From Methylobacterium haplocladii (GTDB lineage: Bacteria; Pseudomonadota; Alphaproteobacteria; Rhizobiales; Beijerinckiaceae), in contig NZ_BJZT01000008.1 of the NCBI RefSeq assembly GCF_007992175.1, positions 94,632 to 158,631 of the forward strand: a stretch of 64,000 nucleotides of DNA, written 5' to 3'. The notes below the pieces were generated by a model, which saw only the letters and a list, made by a program, of their open reading frames with translations, was not told the origin of the DNA and made no database searches. Positions 43,180-51,925 of the stretch are shown piece by piece (positions within the stretch are counted from its first letter, which is position 1; each line of letters starts with the position of its first letter). Both the position numbers and the translations under genes were made by a program.

Positions 43180-44634
43180 TCAGCTGCGCACCAGGATATT
43201 GCGGAACTGCCAGGGGTCGCTCTCGTCGATGTCCTCTGGGAACAGGCCCGGCCGTCCATCGAGGGGCGTCCAGTCGGTGTAGTAACCCTTGACCGGACCG
43301 AGATAGGGAAGCTGGATCTCGAGGCAGCGGTCGACGTCCATCTCCTCGACCTCGACGATGCCGGCGCGCGGATTCTCCAGCGCCCAGACCATGCCGGCCA
43401 GCACGGCGGAGGTCACCTGCAGGCCGGTCGCGCTCTGGTAGGGGGCAAGCGCGCGCGTTTCCGTGATGTCGAGCTGCGAGCCGAACCAGTAGGCGCCCTT
43501 CTCGTGGCCGTAGAGCAGGACGCCCAATTCGTCGACGCCGTCGACGATCTCGCTCTCCTCGAGGATGTGGTGCTCGGTCTGCGGTCGGCCGGCATTACCG
43601 AACATCTCGTGGAGCGAGAGCACGGCATCGTTCGGCGGATGATAGGCGTAGTGGCAGGTCGGCCGGTAGACCGCCCTGCCGCTGTCGTCGCGTACGGTGA
43701 AGTAGTCGGCGATCGAGATCGACTCGTTGTGCGTCACCAGGAAGCCGTATTGCGGCCCCGGCGTCGGGCACCAGCTTCTCACCTTGGTCTCGGCGCCGGG
43801 CTGCATCAGGTAGATCGCTGCCTGGGAGCCGGTCTCATGAGTGTGGGCATTCTCCGGCATCCACGTCTCGTGCGTGCCCCAGCCGAGCTCGGACGGCTGC
43901 AGCCCCTCGGAGATGAAGCCCTCCACCGACCAGGTGTTGACGAAGACGTTCGGCGGCTTGGGATTGCGCGAGCGTTGCGTGTCGCGCTCGGCGATGTGGA
44001 TGCCCTTGACGCCGACGCGCTGCATCAGCGACGCCCATTCCTCGCGCGTCGTCGGCTGCGTCGCGTTGAGGCGCAGGTCGGAGGCGAGGTTCGTCAGCGC
44101 CCGCTTGGCGAGCCAGGACGCCATGCCGGGATTGGCACCGCAGCAGGACACGGCCGTCGGCGAGCCGGGTAGGCGGGCGCGCTTGGCGTCCAGCGTCATT
44201 TCCCGCAGCGCGTAGTTCGATCGCTCGCCGGGACCCTTGCTCTCATCGAAATAGAAGCCGAGCCAGGGCTCGTTGACGGTGTCGATGTAGAGCGCGCCGA
44301 GGCTCGAGCAGAATTCCATGATGTCGCGCGAGCCGGTGTCGCAGGACAGGTTCACGCAAAATCCCTGGCCGCCGCCGACGGTCAGCAGGGGTTCGAGGAT
44401 CTCCCTATAGTTCTGAGGCGTGAGCGCTTCCTGGATGAAGCGGATGCCGCGCTCATCGAGAAGGTGACGGTTCTCGTCGTCCGGCGCGATGACCACGAAG
44501 CGGCTCTTGTCGTACTCGAAATGGCGCTCGATCATCGGCAACGTGCCCCGCCCGATGGAGCCGAAGCCGATCATGACGATGGGGCCGGTGATGTGGCCGT
44601 AGACAGGCCAGTCGGTCTGCGTGCCATTTGTCAC
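43180..44634 (-). CDS. hss: Homospermidine synthase
   Basis: 484 residues, the expected family length. It makes homospermidine from putrescine (two molecules, or spermidine plus putrescine) with NAD as a bound cofactor. The N-terminal Rossmann motif is PIVMIGFGSIGRGTLPMIERH (split here: VMIGFGSIGRG near residue 17). Conserved segments include CCGANPGMASWLAKRAL, NTWSVEGFISEGLQP, GWGTHETWMP and TCHYAYHPPNDAVLSL. The start is GTG 44634, with GAGGAG ten bases upstream; the longer frame adds 87 non-conserved residues. The decarboxylase that can supply putrescine lies 3.9 kb away on the same strand. Confidence 0.93.
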   Translation of the reverse strand: MTNGTQTDWPVYGHITGPIVMIGFGSIGRGTLPMIERHFEYDKSRFVVIAPDDENRHLLDERGIRFIQEALTPQNYREILEPLLTVGGGQGFCVNLSCDTGSRDIMEFCSSLGALYIDTVNEPWLGFYFDESKGPGERSNYALREMTLDAKRARLPGSPTAVSCCGANPGMASWLAKRALTNLASDLRLNATQPTTREEWASLMQRVGVKGIHIAERDTQRSRNPKPPNVFVNTWSVEGFISEGLQPSELGWGTHETWMPENAHTHETGSQAAIYLMQPGAETKVRSWCPTPGPQYGFLVTHNESISIADYFTVRDDSGRAVYRPTCHYAYHPPNDAVLSLHEMFGNAGRPQTEHHILEESEIVDGVDELGVLLYGHEKGAYWFGSQLDITETRALAPYQSATGLQVTSAVLAGMVWALENPRAGIVEVEEMDVDRCLEIQLPYLGPVKGYYTDWTPLDGRPGLFPEDIDESDPWQFRNILVRS

Positions 44635-44835
44635 GGCGCGGTCACTCCTCGATGGGTCGCTCGATAGGGGAGCGACGTCCTTGCTGACGGGAAATGACGA
44701 GCGGATGACGCCTCGTCCTGCCGTGGTCAACTGCCCAAACCATGACATTCTTGCAGAACTATGAAGCCGAAACCGCGTCGGCATGATCTCACTGCAATGC
44801 GGGCGTGACAGTGTCGTGGTGCCGGGCGCCCCGGC

Positions 44836-44862
44836 GGCGCTTATATTGCGGTGCAACAAGAG
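44836..44862 (+). promoter_or_regulatory. Promoter-proximal motif GCGCTTATATTGCGGTGCAAC
   Basis: A TTATATTGCGGTGCAACAA core lies 50 bp before the start of a 71-residue ORF. A related version (TTATGCTGCGATGCAACAAG) occurs on the minus strand at 60378-60396. The GC-N-GCA half-sites are reminiscent of elements before phasin and PHA-regulon genes in Alphaproteobacteria, but the assignment is tentative. Confidence 0.35.
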
Positions 44863-44909
44863 GGCTCGGCGGGATGGTCCCGCGGTGCCGCTCAAAGGGG
44901 AATGTCACC

Positions 44910-45125
44910 ATGTTAAGTCTAATGACCGTCAAGGAAATCCGGCCCGAATCCGATACCTTGGATCGCGATCCCGGCATCGTCAGCCTGATCGCCGCCTTCG
45001 CCCGGTTCACTGCCCGCCAGACTGCAGCCGTCGTTCGCTCGGTCCGTACCGTCAATCAGCGCGCGAACGAAGCGGAAGTGTTCAGCTCCTCGACCGCTTG
45101 GCCCTACAATCACCGCTCGCGCTGA
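44910..45125 (+). CDS. Small hypothetical protein (71 aa)
   Basis: From ATG 44910, preceded by AAAGGGG at 44894-44900, a clear Shine-Dalgarno. Residues 20-45 form an amphipathic helix (DPGIVSLIAAFARFTARQTA), and the rest is polar with no transmembrane segment. I do not recognise a family. A longer in-frame ORF from 44805 is unlikely because it crosses the promoter-like motif. It is divergent from hss. Confidence 0.5.
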   Translation: MLSLMTVKEIRPESDTLDRDPGIVSLIAAFARFTARQTAAVVRSVRTVNQRANEAEVFSSSTAWPYNHRSR

Positions 45126-45504
45126 ACCCGGCTGAAGCTCGCGAACCGGCCTCTCAGGTCCGGCCGCACCAGGAAACGCCCAAGCGCTCTCCTTCACCGG
45201 AGATTGCCAAAATCACTGACAACATGCCCCCGCGCGTCTTGGACGCCTTCCGGCTCGCACGTCGACTTCGCGCGCGACGCTATTCCTGGCGGTCATCGAT
45301 CCCCGCCGGCGCGAATGCGTAAGCGTCGAAGCCTGCCGGCGCCTCAGCCCGTGCCTTTCGACTCGCCCTGAACCTGTGCCCAGACATCGGTCGCGCACCG
45401 GATGCCCGGTGATCGCTGTACCTGCACGTCGGCAGCTCACTATAAGAGATACGGCGCGCCCAACCGAAGCATGGTCGCGACCCGGCGCCGACCTCAAGAG
45501 TTCC
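45126..45504. other. 379-bp region without a confident gene
   Basis: No ORF here has both a ribosome binding site and recognisable sequence. A 32-codon plus-strand frame from ATG 45224 (MPPRVLDAFRLARRLRAR) is the most protein-like, but it has no ribosome binding site. The promoter of the glycosyltransferase gene should lie near the right end, where CTATAAGAGATACG occurs at 45440. Confidence 0.4.
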
Positions 45505-46782
45505 GTGAGCCGCATCCTCCTCGTCACCTTCGGCACGCGCGGCGACGTTCTGCCGTTCTGCGTGCTTGGTGCCGCGCTGCAGGCGCGCGGCCATGTCGTG
45601 CGGTTCGTAACCGTGAGCGACTACCACGGAACCGTCCGACGTTTCGGGCTCGACCCCGTCGATAGCGGAGCCGGCTTCGAACAGGTGCTCGACGACCCGC
45701 AGCACGAGGCCCTGTTTCAGAATTACTTTTCGGCGGGCCTGTCGGCTATTCCGCGCCTTCTGGCGCTGCGACGGACGCTCCTCGGCCGGTTCTCCGACCT
45801 GATGCTTCTGACGCACGAGGAGGTCGAACGATGCGATCTCGTCGTATTCAACCCGTTCGCCTACTTCGCCGCCGAGACCGCCCTCAAACAGGGCATTCCG
45901 GCGGTCCGCGCCATGTGCCAGCCCCTGGTCCCGAGCTGGAGCGAGCCGCTTTCGATTTTCGGCGGTCGTCCGCTCGGGCGTCTGGGCAACCGTCTGAGCT
46001 ATGAGACATTCCGGATGCTGTCGCCTCTCTCCGCGGCAGCTTTTGCCGCGCCGAAGCTACGCGCGGCAGGAGCCGGACGGGGCTGGCGCACCTTCGCCAA
46101 CCCCCTCACGGCGCACCTGCGTCGCGTTCGTCATCTCGGCGCCTACAGCCCCGCCCTGAGCCCGGACCCGGGAGACCTTCCGGTGCCGGTGACGGCAACG
46201 GGGCCGTGGACGCAGGCAATCGGTAATGGCGCCCTCCAGGACTATCTGGAAGCCTTCCTCGCGCGCGGTCCGGCGCCGGTCTATGTCGGTTTCGGTTCGA
46301 TGCTGTGGGGGGCTGAACGCAACACCGCGATCGTCCTGAAGGCGCTGGAGATCTGGGGCGGCCGCGCGATCGTCAACGTCGGGGCCGGCGGCCTGCGTTT
46401 GCCGGATTGGGCGGCGCTGCCCCCGAACCTTCGGGTGACGAGCCACGCCGATCACGCTCTCCTGTTTCCCCGCGTGCGGGCGGTGGTGCATCACGGCGGG
46501 GCCGGAACCACGGCGGCCGCCCTGCGCGCCGGCCGGCCGAGCGTGATCCTGCCGCTTCTCGGCGACCAGCTCTACTGGGGCCGGCGGGTCGCCGCCCTCG
46601 GCGCTGCGGAAGCGCCGGTCCAGCTCCGACAGGTGACGGCCGAGGATCTGGCCGGCCGGATCGCTCGGGCCTGCAGCGATGCGGCCATGGCGAATGCGGC
46701 GGCGCGCCTTTCCGAAATCCTGATGCGTGAGCCCGGCGTGTCCGCCGCCGTGGATTGCGTGGAGGCCATGATCGCAGCATGA
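45505..46782 (+). CDS. GT1-type (UDP-glucosyltransferase/MGT-like) glycosyltransferase
   Basis: 425 residues from GTG 45505, with AAGAG just upstream. GT-B fold: N-terminal VTFGTRGDVLPFCVLGAALQARGH, then VYVGFGSM, and the donor-binding motif VHHGGAGTTAAALRAGRPSV followed by PLLGDQLYWGRR (the DQ pair). This is the sterol/macrolide/rhamnosyl-type GT1 family (similar to RhlB or sterol glucosyltransferases), which glycosylates lipids or small molecules from UDP-sugars. The frame runs on upstream of 45505 but without conserved sequence. Its stop overlaps the next start by four bases. Confidence 0.85.
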   Translation: MSRILLVTFGTRGDVLPFCVLGAALQARGHVVRFVTVSDYHGTVRRFGLDPVDSGAGFEQVLDDPQHEALFQNYFSAGLSAIPRLLALRRTLLGRFSDLMLLTHEEVERCDLVVFNPFAYFAAETALKQGIPAVRAMCQPLVPSWSEPLSIFGGRPLGRLGNRLSYETFRMLSPLSAAAFAAPKLRAAGAGRGWRTFANPLTAHLRRVRHLGAYSPALSPDPGDLPVPVTATGPWTQAIGNGALQDYLEAFLARGPAPVYVGFGSMLWGAERNTAIVLKALEIWGGRAIVNVGAGGLRLPDWAALPPNLRVTSHADHALLFPRVRAVVHHGGAGTTAAALRAGRPSVILPLLGDQLYWGRRVAALGAAEAPVQLRQVTAEDLAGRIARACSDAAMANAAARLSEILMREPGVSAAVDCVEAMIAA

Positions 46783-47735
46783 CCGAGCCTGCCGCCGTTC
46801 CACACGTCCCACGCTGTCCCGTCACCGGCGAACCGGCCATCCGCCGCGTTCAGGTGATCGACGCCCGACTGCTGACGGCCCTATGGCGTATCCTGTTCCG
46901 GGCCGACCCGCGTCCGAGCTTCAGGGGAGTCGGGCGTTTCGGCCTGTGGGAGTCGCCGACCGGCCTCTATTTCTTCGATCCGATGCTCGCGGGCGACGCG
47001 GATTTCTACGCCCGGTTCTACGCCAATCGCGGCATGCAGGGGTATCTGCGCGATCCCGACCGCGGGGAGTTCGGCCTTGCCGCCGCCGAGATCCGGCCGG
47101 GCGATCGGGTGCTCGACGTGGGCTGCGGGTTCGGAACCTTCCGCCATCGCGTGCCGGATGCGCGCTACACCGGTCTGGACCCACACTTTGCCGGAGACCC
47201 TGCAACCAACCCGTGGGCGCGGGCCGAGAGCTTGGCCGATCATCTCGTCGCGCATGAGGGCACCTACGATGTCGCCTGCGCCTTCCAGGTCATGGAGCAT
47301 GTGGAGGATCCGGCCGGCCTCTTGGCGGAGATGGCCCGGGCAGTACGCCCTGGCGGCAAGGTCGTCGTCGGGGTGCCGCATGTGCCGTCCGCCCCGACCC
47401 GCGTGCCCAACTGGCTGACGAATGCGGTCCCGCACCATCTCACGTGGTGGACCGAGCGCGCCTTGAACGATCTCGCCCTTCGGTCCGGCCTCGTCGTGCC
47501 AAAGGTGCAAGCCAGCCCCTGGGCGCGCAGCGACGTGTTCGTCTACTGGCTCGATCGGTTCGGTGCGGTGCGCGCGACGCAGCGCCACTTCCACCACGGC
47601 TTCGGTTCGTATGTCGGCCCGCTGCTGGCGATCCTCCCGGCCTACATCGCCAGCCGGGTGATGCCGCTGCCGGCAGCCGGCAGCGACGAGGGCGTCTCGC
47701 TCCTGCTGGTGGCGCGGCGACCGGAAGCGGCGTGA
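46779..47735 (+). CDS. SAM-dependent class I methyltransferase
   Basis: 318 residues from ATG 46779, overlapping the glycosyltransferase stop (ATGA). SAM-binding motif I is RVLDVGCGFGTFRHR (about residue 112), the acidic motif II region TGLDPHF, and motif IV-like CAFQVMEHVEDPAGLLAEM. The N-terminal 90 residues (start PRCPVTGEP) are not a known domain. Coupling to a GT1 glycosyltransferase suggests that a glycosylated or acyl product is also methylated; this is inference. Confidence 0.85.
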   Translation: MTEPAAVPHVPRCPVTGEPAIRRVQVIDARLLTALWRILFRADPRPSFRGVGRFGLWESPTGLYFFDPMLAGDADFYARFYANRGMQGYLRDPDRGEFGLAAAEIRPGDRVLDVGCGFGTFRHRVPDARYTGLDPHFAGDPATNPWARAESLADHLVAHEGTYDVACAFQVMEHVEDPAGLLAEMARAVRPGGKVVVGVPHVPSAPTRVPNWLTNAVPHHLTWWTERALNDLALRSGLVVPKVQASPWARSDVFVYWLDRFGAVRATQRHFHHGFGSYVGPLLAILPAYIASRVMPLPAAGSDEGVSLLLVARRPEAA

Positions 47736-47796
47736 TCGGCCGGTACGGGATCATGCCCGCACCCTCTCTCGACAAACCCGTTACCTGGCGTCCGAC

Positions 47797-48357
47797 TCAG
47801 GCAGCCTGTCGTCGCGCGCCGTCGACCACGGTCTCGGCGGCCAGATCCGGGATCCGGACGAGGGCACCGGCCGGCTGCAGGATGCCGCTGGCCCCGTCGA
47901 GCGCGCCGGGCACGAGGTCGAGACCGAGGAAGCGGGCGCGCTCGAACGGTCCCGGCATGAACAGCCCGGCGGCGCGCGCCGGCGAGAAGCCGAAGCGGGC
48001 GTAGTAGGGGGCGTCGCCGACGAGCAGCACGGCGGCGTGGCCGAGAACGCGCGCCTGTCCGAGGGCGACGCGCATCAGCCGCGCCCCGAGGCCGCAGCCC
48101 TGCATCGAAGGGTCGACCGCGAGAGGGCCGAGCAGCAGGGCCGGACAGCCGCGGCCGGCCTCGACATGCCAAAGCCGGACGGTGCCGACGAGGCAGCCGT
48201 GGGTGTCCTCGGCCGAAAGGCTGAGATCCTCGGCCGGGAACCGGCCTTCGCGCAGGCGCTCGGAGGTTTTGGCCCAGCGGTTTGCGCCGAAGCACACATC
48301 GAGCAGGCGCTCGCGGGCGCCGATGTCGGGGGCGATCTCGTCACGGATCTGGATCAC
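47797..48357 (-). CDS. GNAT N-acetyltransferase
   Basis: 186 residues. The start is GTG 48357, with GGGAGGG seven bases upstream; the longer frame from 48384 is not supported by a ribosome binding site. Acetyl-CoA-binding motif A reads LAVDPSMQGCGLGARLMR (about residue 80), followed by VLLVGDAPYYARFGF, the COG3153/YhbS-like arrangement. The gene lies between the decarboxylase and hss on the same strand as both. A GNAT gene commonly sits between these polyamine genes in related bacteria, so polyamine acetylation is a reasonable guess. Confidence 0.85.
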   Translation of the reverse strand: MIQIRDEIAPDIGARERLLDVCFGANRWAKTSERLREGRFPAEDLSLSAEDTHGCLVGTVRLWHVEAGRGCPALLLGPLAVDPSMQGCGLGARLMRVALGQARVLGHAAVLLVGDAPYYARFGFSPARAAGLFMPGPFERARFLGLDLVPGALDGASGILQPAGALVRIPDLAAETVVDGARRQAA

Positions 48358-48509
48358 GGCCGTACCCTCCCAAGGTCCTGGCAATCGGGAAGATCAGCCC
48401 TCGCGACCTGCCGCGCGCGGCAGGCGTCCGGGAACTGCTGTGGTTTGCGTTATTGCGGATGAAGCTTGGGTGAAGCGGCACCGGTTCCGCGCCGGCCCCC
48501 CCCAGGAAG

Positions 48510-49676
48510 TCAGATCACGATCTGCTCGAGGGGCGGGAAGCCGTTGAAGGCCACCGCCGAATAGGTCGTGGTGTAGGCACCCGTCCCTTCGATCAGAACC
48601 TTGTCGCCGATCGAGAGCGAAACCGGCAGCGGGTAGGGGTTCTTCTCGTAGAGGACGTCGACCGAGTCGCAGGTCGGTCCGGCGACGACGCAGGGGGCCA
48701 TGCGGTCCTCGTCGTGGTCGGTGCGGATCGCGTAGCGGATCGACTCGTCCATGGTTTCGGCCAGCCCGCCGAACTTGCCGATGTCGAGATAGACCCATCG
48801 GACCTCGTCCTCGGCCTCGGACTTCTTGGAGACGAGCACGACCTCGGCCTCGATCACGCCGGCATTGCCGACCATGCCGCGACCCGGCTCGATGATCGTC
48901 TCCGGGATGCGATTGCCGAAATGCTTGGTGAGCGCCCGGAAGATCGAGTCGCCATAGGTCTCCACACCCGGGACCTGCTTGAGGTACTTGGTCGGGAAGC
49001 CGCCGCCGAGATTGACCATCGACAGGCCGATTCCGCGCAGCGCGCACTCGCGAAAGATCTCGGAGGCGGAGGCGAGCGCTCCGTCCCAGGCCTCGGTGTT
49101 GGCCTGCTGCGAGCCGACATGGAAGGATACGCCGTAGGCCTGCAGGCCGAGACGGTGGGCGTGCTCCAGCACGTTCACCGCCATCTCCGGCTCGCAGCCG
49201 AACTTGCGGGAGAGCGGCCAGTCGGCGCCCGCGCCGTCGCAGAGGATGCGGCAGAAGACCTGCACGTCGGCCGTCTCCACGCCGGCCTCCGCCGTCGCGG
49301 CGAGGATCTTGTCGGCCTCGACCTCGCAGTCGACGGCGAACAGGCGCACGCCGAGCCTCAGCGCGCGGACGATGTCGCGCCGCTTCTTGATCGTGTTGCC
49401 GTAGGAGATCCGCTCGGCGGTGGCGCCGGTAGCCAGCACCATCTCCATCTCGGCGACCGAAGCCGTGTCGAAGCATGACCCGAGTTCGGCCAGCAGGCGC
49501 AGGACTTCCGGCGCGGGATTCGCCTTCACGGCGTAGAACACGCGGGTATCCGGCAGGGCCCGGGCGAACTTCGAGAAATTGTCGCGCACGACGTCGAGGT
49601 CGAGCACCATCACCGGACCTTCGTCGAGGCCGAGGTCGCGGCGTGCGCGCAGGTAGTCGCGGATGCGATCGGTCAT
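48510..49676 (-). CDS. Ornithine/lysine decarboxylase, alanine-racemase-fold (group IV) PLP enzyme
   Basis: 388 residues from ATG 49676. The PLP lysine is in FYAVKANPAPEVL (about residue 50), the glycine-rich phosphate loop in NLGGGFPTKY (about 220), IIEPGRGMVG at about 265, and the catalytic Cys-Asp in GPTCDSVDVLYE (about 320). This is the eukaryotic-like ODC class, typical of Hyphomicrobiales, where some members decarboxylate both ornithine and lysine. It produces putrescine (and perhaps cadaverine), which homospermidine synthase uses. A very long 5' leader (49677-50371) lies upstream. Confidence 0.92.
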   Translation of the reverse strand: MTDRIRDYLRARRDLGLDEGPVMVLDLDVVRDNFSKFARALPDTRVFYAVKANPAPEVLRLLAELGSCFDTASVAEMEMVLATGATAERISYGNTIKKRRDIVRALRLGVRLFAVDCEVEADKILAATAEAGVETADVQVFCRILCDGAGADWPLSRKFGCEPEMAVNVLEHAHRLGLQAYGVSFHVGSQQANTEAWDGALASASEIFRECALRGIGLSMVNLGGGFPTKYLKQVPGVETYGDSIFRALTKHFGNRIPETIIEPGRGMVGNAGVIEAEVVLVSKKSEAEDEVRWVYLDIGKFGGLAETMDESIRYAIRTDHDEDRMAPCVVAGPTCDSVDVLYEKNPYPLPVSLSIGDKVLIEGTGAYTTTYSAVAFNGFPPLEQIVI

Positions 49677-50371
49677 TGGTCGTCCCCACCACACAGGTTC
49701 GCGAGCGCCCTTCGTGGGGCGCGCAATCGAAACATGACGGTCGCGAGGGACCGCCGGCGTCAGGGGGCGATGCGACGCGCGCAGAATCGTGCTGTGGAGA
49801 CACGACGCTGCGGGCGGGCGCAGAGCACCCGGAAGCTGCCGTGGATTGGATGGGGGAACCCCAACCGCACGCCGGGCAAAGAGAAACAAGCCTCTTCGGT
49901 GCCGGCCTTTGGAGGGCCGACGAGACCAAAAAAGCCCGTTCGTCGTTGCTTTAAGCTGCGTCCCCCGTGGAGAGCGGGGTTCGCCGGTTTCGCCTCCGGC
50001 TGCCGGTTGTTGTCGGGGTCCGGTGTCGCCACCTGGATTGCCGGCCGTAGGGATCCACCCTTGCGACCATCGATCCTAAGACCCCTGGCGGCTGTCCGGC
50101 AGTTGACCGGATGCCCACCAACCGACACGCGGCCACAGGCACGTGCGAAATTGGGCAAGGCGCATATACGGTTTCGGGTTGGGCGCCACAACCAAAGATA
50201 GCCGGCAATGCCGAGTATTGGCCCGCAAAACCCCGCTCGTTGCGAAAAAGCCGCACGAACCGCGCGCGGCCCTTTTCAAGCCTCACGCCGCAGGCCATGG
50301 AACCGGCGTCCCCTCTTTGCCGCGGCGGCAGAGGGGTCCTTCGGGAGTTCGAAACACTTGGCGCAGCTTCG
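49677..50371 (-). promoter_or_regulatory. Long 5' leader of the decarboxylase gene (possible speF-type RNA)
   Basis: There are 695 bp without a confident gene between the divergent decarboxylase and glucan protein genes. On the decarboxylase strand the leader contains a stem-capable run, GGCTTTTTTGG (about 49935-49925) facing CCAAAGGCC (about 49912-49904), and other GC-rich inverted pieces. Rfam describes a cis-regulatory 'speF' RNA upstream of ornithine decarboxylase genes in Alphaproteobacteria; the position and length fit, but I could not verify the consensus. Frames crossing the leader look non-coding. Confidence 0.35.
50310..50336. terminator. GC-rich hairpin in the leader of the glucan-biosynthesis gene
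   Basis: Arms CCCCTC plus TGCCG pair with CGGCA plus GAGGGG across a two-base bulge and a three-base loop. It sits 36 bp upstream of ATG 50372 and has no U-tract, so it could be a leader structure or an attenuator rather than a terminator. Confidence 0.35.
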
Positions 50372-51925
50372 ATGACCGGGTTTTCGCGCCGCGCCGTCGT
50401 GTCCGGGCTCGCGGCCTCGGGGATCGTCCTTTCGGCGCGGGCCGGCGAGGCCGCGCCGCGCTTCGGCTTCGAGACGGTCGAGCGGCAGGCCGAGGCGCTG
50501 GCGCAGGCGCCGTTCGACGCGACGGTGCCGCCGCTACCGGCCCCCCTCGCCGCACTCGACTACGACGCCTGGCGCGACATCCGCTTCAAGCCGGACCGCG
50601 CGTTTCTCGGCGAGGCGGGCGGTCCGTTCCGCCTGCAGCTGTTTCACCGCGGCTTCCTGTACCCGCGGCCCGTCACGGTGAGCCTCGTGCGCGACGGCGT
50701 GGCGAGCCCGATCGCCTACAGCCCGGACCTGTTCGATTTCGGCCGGACCCGGCTCGACGCGCCGCTGCCGGCCGATCTCGGCTTTGCCGGCATCCGCATC
50801 CACGCGCCGCTGAACAAGCCGAACCTGCTCGACGAACTCATGGTCTTCGTCGGCGCCAGCTACTTTCGCTTCCTCGGCCGCGACCAACTCTATGGGTTGT
50901 CGGCGCGCGGCATCGCGCTCGGCACCGACGGCGATGCCGAGGAGTTTCCGGTGTTTCGCGCGTTCTGGATCGAAGTGCCGGCCAAGGATGCCGATGCGCT
51001 CACCATCCATGCGCTGCTCGACGGCCCGTCGCTCAGCGCAGCCTTCCGCTTCGTCGTGCATCCCGGGGAGGCGACGACGGTCTCGGTGACCGCGACGCTC
51101 TACCCGCGAAAAGCCCTCGATCAGGTCGGGCTCGCGCCGCTGACCTCGATGTTCTTCATCGGCGAGGCCGATCGCGGCCATGCCGACGACTACCGGCCGG
51201 AACTCCACGATTCCGACGGGCTGCAGATCGCTGCCGGCTCCGGCGAGTGGCTCTGGCGGCCCCTCGACAACCCGCAGGCCCGGCGGATTTCCTCGTTCGG
51301 CGACGCCAACCCGAGGGGCTTCGGGCTGATGCAGCGCGACCGGGCCTTCGAGGACTACCAGGACCTCGAAGCCTCCTACGAACGGCGCCCGAGCTATTTC
51401 GTGGAAACGCAGGGCGCGTGGGGCGAGGGCAGGGTGATGCTCGTGGAGTTGCCGACCGACAACGAGACCGCCGACAACATCGTCGCGTTCTGGCGGCCGG
51501 CCTCGCCCTATCCGGCGGGTGCGCCGGTGCGGCTGGCCTATCGCGTCCGCGCGACGCTCGACGGCGCGCTGCATCCGAACGCCCGCGTGCTAGCGACCTT
51601 CATCGCTCGGGCGACCGCGAGTGGCGCGTGCCAGCAGGCCGAGGCCGATGTCGCCGCACGGCTGAAGCGGCGCTTCCTCATCGATTTCACCGGCGGCGAC
51701 CTCGCCTACTTCCTGCCCGATCCGGCCAAGGTCGAGGTTGTTGCGAGCGCGACCGTCGGGACCGTCCAGGCCACCTCGATCACGCCGAACCCGCATATCG
51801 GCGGATTTCGTGCGGCGCTGGACGTCGCCCTCGCTGCGCCGGGCTCGACGGAGCTGCGGGTCTATCTGCGCGCGGGCGGACGGGCGCTGTCCGAGACCTG
51901 GTCCTATCCGTGGACGGCGGCATGA
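50372..51925 (+). CDS. opgD: Periplasmic glucan biosynthesis protein (OpgG/OpgD family), Tat-exported
   Basis: 517 residues from ATG 50372. The N-terminus FSRRAVVSGLAASGIVL is a twin-arginine signal, which favours OpgD over the Sec-exported OpgG. The mature protein begins near the AGEAAPRFGFETV region. Family segments include DYDAWRDIRFKPDRAFL, FHRGFLYPRPV, YFRFLGRDQLYGLSARGIA and DYQDLEASYERRPSYFV. The family shapes osmoregulated periplasmic glucans. An in-frame upstream extension has no signal logic and is rejected. The next gene overlaps by four bases. Confidence 0.9.
   Translation: MTGFSRRAVVSGLAASGIVLSARAGEAAPRFGFETVERQAEALAQAPFDATVPPLPAPLAALDYDAWRDIRFKPDRAFLGEAGGPFRLQLFHRGFLYPRPVTVSLVRDGVASPIAYSPDLFDFGRTRLDAPLPADLGFAGIRIHAPLNKPNLLDELMVFVGASYFRFLGRDQLYGLSARGIALGTDGDAEEFPVFRAFWIEVPAKDADALTIHALLDGPSLSAAFRFVVHPGEATTVSVTATLYPRKALDQVGLAPLTSMFFIGEADRGHADDYRPELHDSDGLQIAAGSGEWLWRPLDNPQARRISSFGDANPRGFGLMQRDRAFEDYQDLEASYERRPSYFVETQGAWGEGRVMLVELPTDNETADNIVAFWRPASPYPAGAPVRLAYRVRATLDGALHPNARVLATFIARATASGACQQAEADVAARLKRRFLIDFTGGDLAYFLPDPAKVEVVASATVGTVQATSITPNPHIGGFRAALDVALAAPGSTELRVYLRAGGRALSETWSYPWTAA

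Noticed and set aside
45224..45322. 32-codon ORF (MPPRVLDAFRLARRLRAR...)
   Set aside because: Protein-like beginning, but no ribosome binding site and strongly Arg-rich tail; unproven.
49734..50201. 155-codon plus-strand ORF within the decarboxylase leader
   Set aside because: Composition and lack of start signal suggest a non-coding frame.
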